Shown piece after piece: positions 1 to 13,100 of a stretch of 64,000 nucleotides of DNA. This stretch comes from Megaleporinus macrocephalus (taxonomy: Eukaryota > Chordata > Actinopteri > Characiformes > Anostomidae). Under the pieces are notes generated by a model. It did not search any database, was not told the origin of the DNA, and saw nothing but the letters and a program-made list of their open reading frames with translations. Location of the stretch: assembly GCA_021613375.1 (NCBI GenBank), contig CM038717.1, positions 42,428,531 to 42,492,530 of the forward strand, in the 5' to 3' direction. Made by a program: the position numbers and the translations under genes. The stretch's first letter is position 1. Each line of letters starts with the position of its first letter.

Positions 1-235
1 GCCCAAATAGTAAAAAACCCAAGTCCTAGAAATACTGATGAGCTGATACACGTTTGCAGGAACGATCCACAATTCCTCATCAGTGTTGTGCAAATCTTAT
101 TTGCAGCTACAGGAAAAGTTTAGTGGGTGTGATTCTGCTAAAGGGGGATATATAAGTTCAAGGGTCACTCTTCTGTCCTGGCCTATTGATGTTACTCAAT
201 GTGTTGAATAAAAGACATGAACGTGTGTTATTAGT
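1..235 (+). repeat. Possible teleost interspersed repeat tail
   Basis: Wording such as aaagggggatatataagttcaagggtcac and aataaaagacatgaa resembles the tail of a common fish interspersed repeat that I remember only loosely. It lies in the intron before exon w1. The family cannot be named from sequence alone. Confidence 0.3.
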
Positions 236-411
236 CTGATTAAATTCTTTGTCTGTAATTGTGACTTAGATAACAATGAAACCTCATTTTCTAAGTAATC
301 AGAGCAGAAATCTGGCTTAGTTACTTTTTCTTGCAATTGTATCTGTTTTTTTCACCCTCTCAAGTGTCTTTCTGTTCATTTATTCCTCTCTCTCTTTCTT
401 TCCCTCTGTAG

Positions 412-465
412 GGCTTCCCAGGGGATTTCGGTGAAAGGGGACCACCAGGAGCTGACGGGGAACCC
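412..465 (+). CDS. col27a1: col27a1 exon w1 (Gly-X-Y, 54 b)
   Basis: Encodes [18 protein letters not shown]. The acceptor ctctgtag follows a CT-rich tract; the donor is gtaagt. It is the first collagen exon visible in the window. Confidence 0.9.
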
Positions 466-1134
466 GTAAGTCTCTCGTTTTTTATTCATTTTCTCTTGTG
501 AAGTCCTTTCTTTTTCTTTCACTCTGCTCTTTCTGTTTAACTCTATTTCTTATGTACATTTCTTTTTTGTTTTTTTCTGTCTTAGCTCTCACATTTTTTC
601 TTTTCCTTTCTTCCTCAATCAGTCACTCTTACTTTTTCCTTTTTCTTTCTGTCTGTATGTGTTTTTTCTGTTAGTCTGTCAACACTGTATTTTAAAGTAG
701 ACTGACGGCTGAGGGAGACCACAACACACACACACACACACACTGTAGAGGTAATGAGAAATGCATATGTGTGAACAGATACTTCAGTGTCTGCTCCGAA
801 CCCCAAAACATGCCCAAGAATGCGGTGTGCATGTGTTTGTGTGCGCGTTCATTGATGACTTTAATGGGACTCCTGCATGTAGACCACTGTTTTTTACACC
901 ACGTTTTGAAATAAAACACGGCTATTTCACTTGGCCGTGCTCAGTTTTCCATTAGCCAACACATCACCTAACTACAAACACACACACACACATGGCTCAG
1001 GTTTTGCGAAGCTTAGGCCTTTGGAAATGTTCTATCTGTTATTACAGTAGGTGTGTGTATAGAGCAGTACACAGCATTGCTCATATATTGTTGCTGTCCA
1101 AAGAAAACATGTGTCTCCATGTCTCTTAATATAT

Positions 1135-1169
<35 letters not shown>

Positions 1170-2574
1170 GACATGCCAAAAGTCATAGCCATGTAAATGA
1201 ATTGCTGTTACCTTGGGATGGATTGGGAATGGCCACACCAATTAGTTATCTTGTGAGGGATGGTGGGCAGCGTGCTTATGGCAAGGTGACATTAATTGAT
1301 GCAGTTCAAATGAAGCATGATGATGAGCTCCAGACTGAGGGGATGTTCCATTTTTGGTGTTGTACGGGTATTAAGCATTCCTCAGTCCACAGTGTTACAT
1401 AGCGGGGATACATCATATAAGGCATGAACAGTAGCGTTTGGCTATCATTGTCCATAAAAAGCAGCTCTGGCAGTCACATCCACATTTAATGCAGGAGGGA
1501 GCAAAAAACCCACCAGAGTCCCTCTTTTTTTTTTTTTTCCACAACACTGGACATAGCGCATCACATGTACTCCTGAGGTGGCTAATTGAACCCTAGAGGA
1601 CTGGTAGCATGTGGCGTGTTTATGATGAATTATGGTACCAGCTGTTTCGGACTGATGGTAAAGTTCCTGTGTGGTGCAGACCTCATGAAGCCATGGACCC
1701 CAGTTGTCAGCAAGGCCCTGTGCTGACTGGTTTAGGATGTGTCCTCATGGCATGGCTTGGGTTCACCCTAAACACGTCATTGACTGGTGGCCTCTATGTT
1801 TCACTGTTTGACTATCCAGACAGTATGTCTGTCCCAAGACTTTTGGCATATTAATGCCACATTGTCACACAAAGTGCTAGGACAGTGCATCTTATCTCAG
1901 CACATTTACTAATTTACATCTCATTCCAGTATTTCAGCTGGATGACTGAACATCCGTTTTTGTTATCAGATAATAGTGACATGAATTTTTGTTCATGAAG
2001 CAGACGTGGTTGTGGTTGTGGTTGTGGTTTGGTCTGTGTATGTTTAAAAATGGGCTGAAGCTGTGCTATGTATTCCTGTTGGGAGTCTGTCAGGGCAGAA
2101 TGTTTTAACTGACCACCAGCTTTGTGTTCGACCGCTATGGAGTAAGTAACTCTGACAGCAGACCCTCATTTACTGCCAGATTGAACACAAATTGTTTATT
2201 TACGCTGGTGAAAGTATAAGATGAGTATAAAGTATAAGATGATATATTAGCGTTCTTGCTGGAGATGAACTTATTCTAAGTACTAATGTTAATAGTACTT
2301 TGCATATTACATTTATGCAATTTATGTTATGTAATGTAATGAAGTCTATTTAAATCTGTTGGTTGTCTTTTGTCATTAAAAACTAATTAAAAAGAAGTGC
2401 GGTTTTATGTGTATATATATATTAGAGATGGACAGATCAGTGTTTTTGAGGCCGATTGCAATCGCTGATCACCTTTCACCAATCGAGGGTTGGGCTATAA
2501 GCCACGGCAGGCTACATGCAATTATCTTGGTTTTCCAATGAGACACGCACATACGGTAACAAACTGCCAGACGG

Positions 2575-2648
<74 letters not shown>

Positions 2649-3344
2649 AACACATTGACTGTATAGAGCCATCAAACAGTTCATTTGAAGGGTGTTTGGT
2701 TAAATGTTATACCAATAGGATGCTTTGCAAGGTCCCACCTCAGGAAGTATTTATGTGTAACCCCTCCCCATTTTCACCCCTCTGTCTCGGGCCTGCTGTT
2801 GAAACAGGAAGTGCCGCATTGCACACATTTTCATTTCCTGTCTCCAGCAATCCCTCCGTTCCTGACAGGAGGAGTAAAGCAGCCTTTTCATTCTTCCATC
2901 ACACCAGGGATGGTGGAGGAAATGGGTTCAGCACGGCATGGCAGAGCAGCAACAGACTGGCTCTGTGTGCTACAGCACATACACACACACGCAAAAAAAT
3001 ACACACACACACACTCACACACATACTTGTATACTAGGTATGCATAGACACACGCATACATACACACACACAAAGTTATATGTCAAAAACACACAGACAC
3101 AATAATGCGCCTGTGTATAGATTAAGCAAAGCACGATTCCTGTATGTACAAACACAAATATATACACAAATATGTTAATGTGAGAGGGTCAAGCAAGTAC
3201 ACAAACAAATACACCCATTCATTCTGAACATGCACCCCTTTTCACCTGTACACACACACAAAACTCATGAACCAACACTGAGTCTCTTTCTTCTCTTTGC
3301 ATATTAAAAAAAACAAACCTTCACCTTTCACCAATCTCTCTTTT

Positions 3345-3380
<36 letters not shown>

Positions 3381-6300
3381 AGGGATCTCTTGGTGCCCCT
3401 GGCCCCCCTGGAGTTCTTGGCCTGATTGTGAGTACAAAAATACTCATCATGTCAAATATAGAAATAAGACTTGGTCACTTATGGTAACTTTGAGATCAAC
3501 CAGTAATGTAGAACGTACAAAACGTCGTGAAAAAGAGTTAAAAAGAATACATTGCTCAAGTTAAAGACACACTTTAATCTTTAATTTTTTTAAAATATTT
3601 TTAATATTTGCCTATGGCAGTTGTGTAAAAGTTGTATTAAAAAAAGAGGTAAAAATTATCCTGTGACTCCACCTCCTTGTCAGCATTATTCTGTTGCAAA
3701 CTACAATGGGAGGAGCCTATTTCCTATTACACCAAGAATTCCATTGTTCAACAAACAATCAAAATCTGGAATCAGTTGGAGTATTTAATATCTGGTCTAG
3801 GAATGGAATTTCATCAATACAGGATCTATATCGTTGCTGTCCAATGAAAAACATGTATCTTCATTTTTGTTGATTTTGAGTTTTCTGCATCATTTGAACA
3901 CACCAATGGATGTTTATATTGTGTGAATATTTAATGATAAATGAACCAATAGAAGTGCTCCAAAACAGCTTGGAAAAAAATTCCATAGACTTACATTGAA
4001 AGTAAAGTATGTTTTTGGTCTCTCCTGTAAAGTTTCAATTTTAAAGATACTTGTTTTTCATTGGACAGCAACGATATATAGATAAATACTTTGCGTCTTC
4101 TAAACAGCTGGTGATAAATTTAATATCCCTAGGACATTTCTTTTCTTTCACATATTTACAGCTGCGAAGTTTTGCAACATCACTCTTTTATTACTTTCCC
4201 TTGAGCACTTCTATTTCCCTACTAAATCTTATTGTAAAACTTGGGATAGATGCTAGACACGTTATAGGTAGATTATATGAGCTCCTTCTTTTACATAATC
4301 AGATCATTTTAAATGATCCTAAAAGCAGGTGGGAGGAGGATCTGAATGATTAAGACCTAGAGAAAATGTGGCTTAGAATTATCAGAAGAACACACTCATC
4401 CTCTATCTGTCAACATTGTTCTATAATGCAGTTTAAGGCAGTACATCAGCTTCATTGAAGTAAAGTAAAACTGGCTAAGTTTAAACCAAGTCTGGATCCA
4501 ACATGTGATAGGTGCAAACAAGATCCTGCAAATTTGATAGACATGTTCTAGACGTGTCCAAAACTTTATTTTAACACTTTTAGAAGCCCCAATTTTAGAA
4601 ACCCCAATAGTCTACTCTCCTTATGCTGCATTATTTGGTGTCTTACCATTAGACTCTTACCTAAGTACATATAAGGGGCATATGTTAGCTTTCTCAACTC
4701 GACTACTACTGTTCAGGTGGAAAGATCCTCACCCCCTACCTATTCTCTATGGATCAAAGAGGTTACGCAATATCTCAAGCTTGAGAAGATTAGATACTTT
4801 CTTCAAGGGTCTGTACAGAGATTTTATACAACCTGGCAGCCCTTCTTTACTGTCCTGGAAAATATGGAGGCTGGGAATGTGACCCAGTATTAGGTATTAA
4901 TTTTGAAACACTATATGTTTTAGTTTTTAATACTGTACAATGGGCAAGGTTTTGTTACTTGTCTGTGGGGTGGGTGGGAGTGGGTGGAATTGGGGAATGG
5001 GATTGTTTGTATTTTGTCTATTGTAAAACTTTAATAAAAAGATTTTGATCAAAAAAAGTCATATTCCTTGAAGCCAAAGTGGTTATTTAAATCATAAAGT
5101 ATATTAACTTAGTATAAAACCAAACAATATAGTTATCTGTTATTGAAACGATACAGGATGACATGCATCCGTGTTACTAAAAGAAGTCTCTCTTTCCCTC
5201 CACCAGGGTGACATGGGCCCAGCCGGTGCAGTTGGTTTGCCAGGACTGGTCGGACTGAAGGTAAGCAAACGCACACAAAATAAAATATTTTAGATGTTCA
5301 GGGATATTATTATATTTTAAAAAAGCGATTTATTTACTCAGTAAACACTTTATTATTAAATATTAAACAGTATTAATAGAGTAAGTAGAGCTTTTCCATA
5401 CGTCAGTGTGTTTATTTAACCCTTTCCAAGCTTCTCCTAAACAACCCAGTATTATTATCAGTTCTCATCTAATACCTGCTTTGACTGCTCAGTACTTCAT
5501 TAAGCTAAATCAAGATTTGCTGCTGAAGGAACTGAACACATTCATACAATGTCTGGGGCGTCCAGGAGAAATCTGGAACCTAACTTTGTTCTTCAATCTG
5601 GAGCTCAAGATCTGATCTACTTCTCTCACAATAACATATTCATGTTACTTTGTATTGTATGTATGATTATTTATCTGTTCTAATCAGATCTGCCGTTTGT
5701 ACTGGTCAACATATTCATTGATCAGATGAAGACTTTTAAACTGTCAGCTTATGTTCTTAAAACCTTTGCAGATTCGGGTATGTTTCACTTTAGGAGGTGC
5801 AGAGCTTAAGATTTTCTAAGGCAAGTCGACTAATCGCTAATCAGTTAATGAATGAAATCACAGGTAACATTAAAAACCTGGCTTTAAAAAGCCAAACTGC
5901 ATAACAGGATGTGAGGTTTCCTTTCCAGCAAGCACTGGTTCGCAGTTCTAGCCTTCAGAATCTCGTGAATTTATATCAGCAAAGAAGCTCCATATCTCAG
6001 TAGCGCCCTTACCACTGAGCCCTGGATTGAATTGCTAGCCTTCAGGAAACCAGAGATGTGGATCCTGAAACTACCAGACTCCTAACCTGTTTTCCTCTCT
6101 AAGGTGTCCCATGTTTTTAGTGTTATGATCACTTGATCAGCGACTAGACGAAATTAAGCTAAAAGCAGTGAAATCATTGGGTCTGTTGCGCACACATGCA
6201 AAAGCTTTCCTAATATCACTCTGGAATTTATCACATACATATTTTCAGTCGTGGGCTGAAGGTTGGGCATCCAGTCTTGTGATGAGAACGTCACCGTTTC

Positions 6301-6782
6301 GATCCCGTGGACCAACAGCACACGACTGAAGTGTGCTCACTGCCCCCTAAAGTGTGTGTTTTCACCAGTGTGTTTCACTGATTGGTTAAATGTGGAGTTC
6401 CGCTGTGTGCAAATACTGTGCAATTCTAATAACATTCTATCACACGTGGGCTGGTTGTGTTGTGCGGATGCGAGGTAGGCAGATGTAATCTATGTTTTGT
6501 ATCTTTTGCCCCAGGGTGTTGCTGGGAGTACGGGCGAACCTGGACTGAAAGGTGATAAGGTGATCTGAATGCTCTTATTGGCCTGTTATTCTGCAGCATG
6601 TGATGGTAATGCTCCCACCCTCCTCCCCCACTGACCAGCTTGTATTGAGCGTGTGCTTTCAAAAGTTCACCAGGGTTCACCAGTAGAATATACTCAGAGA
6701 GTTTGTTGAGGAACAACAGAACATATCAGTTCTGTTATGATCAAGTCATGTTTAGTGAGGACAAGTATTTTTTTGGATGAAT

Positions 6783-6830
<48 letters not shown>

Positions 6831-9800
6831 GCAGGCCAGATGTGATCTTGTAACGAGAGTACACGTCTGGAGACAACCTGTCTGTTCCTCTTTAACACCC
6901 AGAATATAATCAGTAACACCAACAAAACAAGCTTGCAAACAAACGCTAATGTCGGCTAACAGAACTGTTCCTCTGCAGTAAGTGGTGTTTGTTTTACCGC
7001 ATGTGATGTGTTCTCTGAACACGGGACCCACACACCCACATGCTTGGGGTCTTTTCAGCCAACCCCCTTCTGAGACCCTGCAAGACTGTTTGGATAAGCC
7101 TATCCATACAGGCTCATTGTTGATCCAAGAATTTGCTCCAGCCAATCAGTTGCATTCATACTCGGACTTTAAGTCTTGATTGATGAGTTAGGAGTTGTTG
7201 ATTGTTGTGAACTCGTGAACTGAATGTGTGGTACTGCGTTTCAGATCCACAAGTGTGTCAAAACATGAATTCTTCCCGACTAAGAAGTCTCTCCCTCATG
7301 CACCATCTCCTTTCTGTCTCCCACATTCTCTCCTCTCTCTCCTCTTCTCTCCTATCTCTCTCCACTTTTCTCCTCTCTCCGTCCCCTCTCTCTCTCTCCC
7401 TCATGCACCATCTCCTTTCTGTCTCCCACATTCTCTCCTCTCTCTCCTCTTCTCTCCTATCTCTCTCCACTTTTCTCCTCTCTCCGTCCCCTCTCTCTCT
7501 CTCCCTCATGCACCATCTCCTTTCTGTCTCCCACATTCTCTCCTCTCTCTCCTCTTCTCTCCTATCTCTCTCCACTTTTCTCCTCTCTCCGTCCCCTCTC
7601 TCTCTCTCCCTCTATCACCTTCTCCTTTCTGTCTCCCACATTCTCTCCTCTCTCTCCTCTTCTCTCCTATCTCTCTCCACTTTTCTCCTCTCTCCATCCC
7701 CTCTCTCTCTCTCCCTCAATCACCTTCTCCTTTCTGTCTCCCACATTATCTCCCCTCTCTCCTCTTCTCTCCTATCTCTCTCCACTTTTCTCCTCTCTCC
7801 GTCCCCTCTCTCTCTCTCCCTCTATCACCGTCTCCTTTCTGTCTCCCACATTCTCTCCTCTCTCTCCTCTTCTCTCCTATCTCTCTCCACTTTTCTCCTC
7901 TCTCCGTCCCCTCTCTCTCTCTCCCTCTATCACCTTCTCCTTTCTGTCTCCCACATTATCTCCTCTTCTCTCCTCTCTCTCCACTTTTCTCCTCTCTCTG
8001 TCCCCTCTCTCTCTCTCTCTCCCTCAATCACCTTCTCCTTTCTGTCTCCCACATTATCTCCTCTCTCTCCTATTCTTTCCTCTCTCTCTCAATCTCTGTC
8101 TTCTCTCTCTCCTATCTCTCTCTCCCTCAATCACCTTCTCCTTTCTGTCTCCCACATTATCTCCTCTCTCTCCTCTTCTCTCCTCTCTCTCTCTCAATCT
8201 CTGTATTCTCTCTCTCCTATCTCTCTCTCCCTCAATCACCTTCTCCTTTCTGTCTCCCACATGATCTCATCTTTTACCTCTTCTCTTCTCTCTCTTTTCC
8301 CTCTTTCTCTCCACTTCTCTCCTCTCTCTCTTCCCTCTCTCCCTCAATCACCTTCTCCTTTCTGCCCCCCACATTATCTCCTCTTTCTCCACTTCTCTCC
8401 TCTCTCACTTCCCTCTCTCCACTTCTCTCCTCTCTCTTTCCTCTCTCTCTGCACTTCTCTCCTTTCTCTCTCCACTTCTCTTCTCTCTCTCTTTCCTCTC
8501 TCTCTCTGTCCCACATTCTCTTCTCCCTCTTCTCTTCTCTCTTCTCTCTCTCACTCTCTGTCTTCTCTCTCTCTCTCCCTCAATCACCTTTCTGTCTCCC
8601 ACATTCTCTCCTCTTTCTCCTCTTCTCTCCTCTCTCTCTGTCCTCTCTCTTACTCTGTCCTCTCTCACTGACCTCTCTCACTCTTTGTCCTCTCTCTCAT
8701 TCTCTGTTCTCTATCTCTCTCTTTCTCTCCCTCCCTCAATCATCTTCTCCTTTTTGTCTCTCACATTCTCTCCTTTCCTCTCTCACTATTTCCTCTTTGT
8801 CTCTCTATCACTCTCTCTTAGGGTGATGTCGGACTTCCTGGAAATCAAGGAGAGATGGGCTTCAAAGGAGACAAGGTGTGGGGTTTAGGTTGAGGTGTGA
8901 CCCATTGTAGAGCTCTGTATACAATAGTACTGACTACTGACTGGTACTGACATCTAGTAGCTTCCAACAATAAGATGGTTCACCTACTTATTGAAGAATG
9001 AGGAACTGAAATAAAGCCAGATTCACGCTCATTCACATTAATAACTAGCAAACAATGGACTTTACTAGCAGTATATTTAGTTTAATTGCTGTTTACTTTC
9101 TCTTACACTCAAAAACATATCATTATTGTAGGTGTGTATGTTTGTGTAGCTACGTGTGCTGTACTTTGCCTGTGTTTCCACCTGTTTCAGGGTGTTCAGG
9201 GGTTCCCAGGGTTGGCAGGTCCACGAGGAAAACCAGGACCTCAGGTAAACTTTTTAAACATTCTTTTTTATTTTATTTTTCTCATTTTACAGCTTCTAGA
9301 GAACCAAGTGTATAAACGCAAATATGAAGACAGAAGAGGGCGTCAGACAAATCGTATAGAATCTGGTTGCTTACAGGGAATACATAGTATTACATAGTAC
9401 ATATTTATCATGTTTGCATTTACTTCATACCCATGTCTGTTATTATACACTGATTGTCTGTGTGTGACTGTTTCTAGGGCAAAACAGGGGAGATAGGACC
9501 TCATGGCGTTGCTGGTCCTCCAGGTCCTGAGGTATATAATTTCATTTATATATGAATATATGAATTCATCATGAATATATATATGTACACTATTGTCATA
9601 AGTTTGGGTGAAATGTTCTTGTCTTCAATGGAGTATCTTCTTCTTTAACACAACAATGGACTGACGGGTCTCTAAAGAAAGTTGTTTCTTTCTGGTCATT
9701 GTGAGTCGGTCAGCAAGCCATCAACTGCTGATCTTCAGATACTAAACTAACCTAGAATGTTGTTCCCCCTTTTATACTCACTTATTAGTAAAATGTTTTT

Positions 9801-10129
9801 CAGCTGTTGCATCACAATTGAGCAAGAGTGTCCTAACAACCAATTAGTCCAATAACATCCTTAACTTGGATTGGTGGTCGTACCAGGAGATTTAGACAGA
9901 GGACTGAGAATTGCTGATAATAGGACCATATGTAAAATAAGCCTCTATACAAAAACAGACTTTAATATAATACAAACATTATTTATTCTTTAAAATCATC
10001 TGATACACTTTAATACACATTAATTGTGAAATGAATAATATTGTTTGTGAATTGCATAAAAATGTCATGATATGAAATTCTAAAGTGATCCTAAACTTTT
10101 GAGCGGTAGTGTATGTATGTATGTATATG

Positions 10130-10181
<52 letters not shown>

Positions 10182-13100
10182 TGTTATTCTGTATGCTGAA
10201 CTAAGAACTAACATTTTGCATTTCATTAATTCAGGGTTTTCCTGGCGACATTGGACCACCTGGACAAAATGGTCCCGAAGGATTAAAGGTTAGCGTATTT
10301 GTAATTTGCGTGTGATAGTGGCTCTTTTGCCAGTGAGGGTCTTGGCCTTGGAAGAGACTAATGTATTATACGCTTATATTAATAATGCTGGAACCTACCC
10401 TACCATAAACTGTGTTTGTAAGTTTTGTCTTTGTGTGTTTTATCCACATAGGGCAAACAAGGAGCGAGGGGGTTACCAGGACCTCGTGGAGCTCCAGGAT
10501 TAGAGGTGTGTTTGTGTAGTTGAAAGAAAAGAAGAAGAGTGAGAAAATGCACGAACTACGTGAACTACGTCACATTATCTAGTACATTACTAATGATGTT
10601 AATGGTCATTTCGATTTTTGTGTCCAGGGAGAGGAGGGGCCTATTGGACCACCTGGACCGACAGGGCTAGAGGTGAGCTCTGATTGGCAGGCAGTAAAAA
10701 TATGCAAATGAGTATGAGCCTGATTATATTAGTGCTTTTTTCATGTTGTTTGTTTTTGTCAACTTACTTTCACTGACATTGCCCGCATTTCATTCTGCAT
10801 TATAAAAAACAAAATTACGTACTGTCTCATCAAACCATGCAGTACCGCCATCCAACCACCAGGTGGCACAATGAGAAACTGACATTTCAAAATGGCTGAC
10901 AAAGTTTTAGCCCTCCAGTATTTCCAGTCTTACTCCGGAGAGCTTCCATTGAACTGCAGCACTAACATAATACAACTGGCTATAATGTAAAACACCTGGT
11001 GGTGATATGTAGGTGTTTCTGACCTGGATTAAGTGTCTTAATTTATGGTGAGAGCTAAAGCTGCGAGGAATTCCTTCTCTAGGAATGCGGCTAGAGCCCT
11101 CGTCTTATCATAGTCTTGTTCCTCCGGTGAAATTTTGTTTTCTGGTCGCAGCTGGAATCTCACTGCACTCTGTCCATATATGTGCAATACAACTTCAGCA
11201 TTAATTAAAAATCTATTGCTGCCAGTGGCTTTCACGTTGTTGGGTCAAGAGTTCTGTAGGCTATAAGAAACTTCAGCTGTCCCTGCCCTGTAGCTGGGTA
11301 CTGACAGCGTCTTCACAATCGGCATCAATGTATAAGATCATTATATAAGCATTGTGATTGGACATGGACATGATTTTTGGGTCAACGTGTACATTTAAAC
11401 ATTTTTAAAACAAGTCTGATAACAATAGTGAGTACCTACATCATGGTGAAGGAGCTTTTAAACTATATTATAAGTATCATCCAGTTTATAGAACAGCTCA
11501 CAGAGAGGCAGAAGAAGTTTCTGCTCTTTTAGTTTTAACAGGGCGCATATCTGTAGCAGTAAAATGATCAATGAACAACTAAATTTTCATTAACACATGC
11601 CACAAATTCACATACATTATAATAACCTCAACTACCTAGCATTAAACAGCACAGCATGTGTGAGCAATATACTAAACCCAGCAGTAAGTCACAACTGTAA
11701 ACACAGTGTGAGACAGTGAGACAGGCTCACATTCTGAATACAGTTTCTATCCACTGAACAAGGTAGTTAATCCTGTAAATAAGCAATCAAATAGAAGAAT
11801 AATAGCCATAAAGCCCTGTATCTGATCACAGTCTTAACAGGCCTTTATATCATGGTGGGAGCAGAAATTGGCCTGTGGAGGAGATGAAGTTTATGTGTAA
11901 AAATAGTTAGCAGTATGGACGGCTGTACGCTCACAGTATGAGCTGTTCAGATGAGTAAATGAGTAAATGAATGACAGCAGGTTTACTGGAAATATAGAGC
12001 AAATTGAAAACAGGAAACTTTCTCGAATCCACTCATTACAAAACCAAAACAAAGCTCAGGTAAATTGCGATTTCATCAGATTGTTGAGTGGAGTGCGCAT
12101 ATAAACCCCTCGGTCTTAATCTATAATCAGAACCAAGTCAATCAAAAAAATCGTTACATGTAAACACAGCCATTGAGAGATAAGTAGTAAAACTGGTTTA
12201 CCAGAGTTTCTACAGCAGTCTTTATGAAGGTCGACCGCAATACATGCTGAGCTTTTACCTCCTTAAGGAACACAGTGTAGTACAAACATGAATTACATAA
12301 CATGGTTCATCTCTGTCTCCTTCTCCTCTATTCCAAGCTTTCTTGGGTTCTTTAGCTCTGCTGTTCTCATTTCTTTATTGGGAAACAGCACCTCGTCGGT
12401 TGGCTTGTACTCTGGGCTTCTGGATCCCAGCCATCGTTCTCTGTTCTTTCTTGCTTTTGCTCTTTCAGGTATCTGTTTTCCTCATTGCCTACTTTCTCTC
12501 TCTCTCTGTCTGTTTCTGTGTTGTATGGTTTGTAACGTGATATGTCGGAAGTGGTATTTCATCGTGTTCCAGTGTGTTTTGCATGACCGCGGTTCGTCTG
12601 CTTTTGTACTCAACATTACACACAGACGCACAGTCGGGGGCTGCCGTAGTCAAAGAACAGAATCAGGCACAACAGTACATTCCAATGGCTGTGTGTTCTG
12701 GTGAGTTTTGGATGTTTGGATGTTTGTTGAACCGAGCCAGGGAAGTTCATCTGTTTTTACACCATAGCTCCAGGTTGAGTTTTCCGAAAACATCATAAAA
12801 TAAAAAGATGACTGAGTTGGTGTGAGAACCTCACAGCGAAGATGAAGAGTTTTGGAAGACTGGGCCCTGGAGACTTAGAGCACTGTGTTGCTATTGTTTA
12901 AAAGTACTAAGATCTCTTTCTCTCCTCTTTCTGCTTTCTTTCTGCCTCCTTCTGTCTTCTCTTAGGGTCCGAAGGGCAAAGCAGGTTTTCCAGGAAAAGT
13001 TGGGGAGGATGGAGTTAAGGTTAGATCTCAAACATGCACACACACAGACAAAGGAACATTAACGGCTAAGCACTACTTATGGACACACTTATGGAAAATC

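Larger units (their letters stand above)
466..3382 (+). other. Intron w1: microsatellite-rich, no gene seen
   Basis: Holds (CA)n runs at 723-742, 975-991 and 1137-1168, a T-run at 1525-1541, a GTGGTT run near 2007-2030, the TA array and a DNA-transposon end listed separately, CA-rich DNA at 2981-3080, and a CT tract (3330-3380) leading into exon w2. Open frames here are low-complexity. Confidence 0.6.

Noticed and set aside
615..1402. Short open frames around the CA repeats in intron w1
   Set aside because: Low-complexity VCVCV/THTHT products of (CA)n or random frames under 85 codons without splice support.
7226..8826. Ser/Leu/Pro-rich open frames of 481 and 532 codons and E/R-rich minus-strand frames
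   Set aside because: They arise from the 105-base pyrimidine repeat, whose period is divisible by three. Several frames are open at once, which real genes do not do, and the block lies inside a collagen intron.
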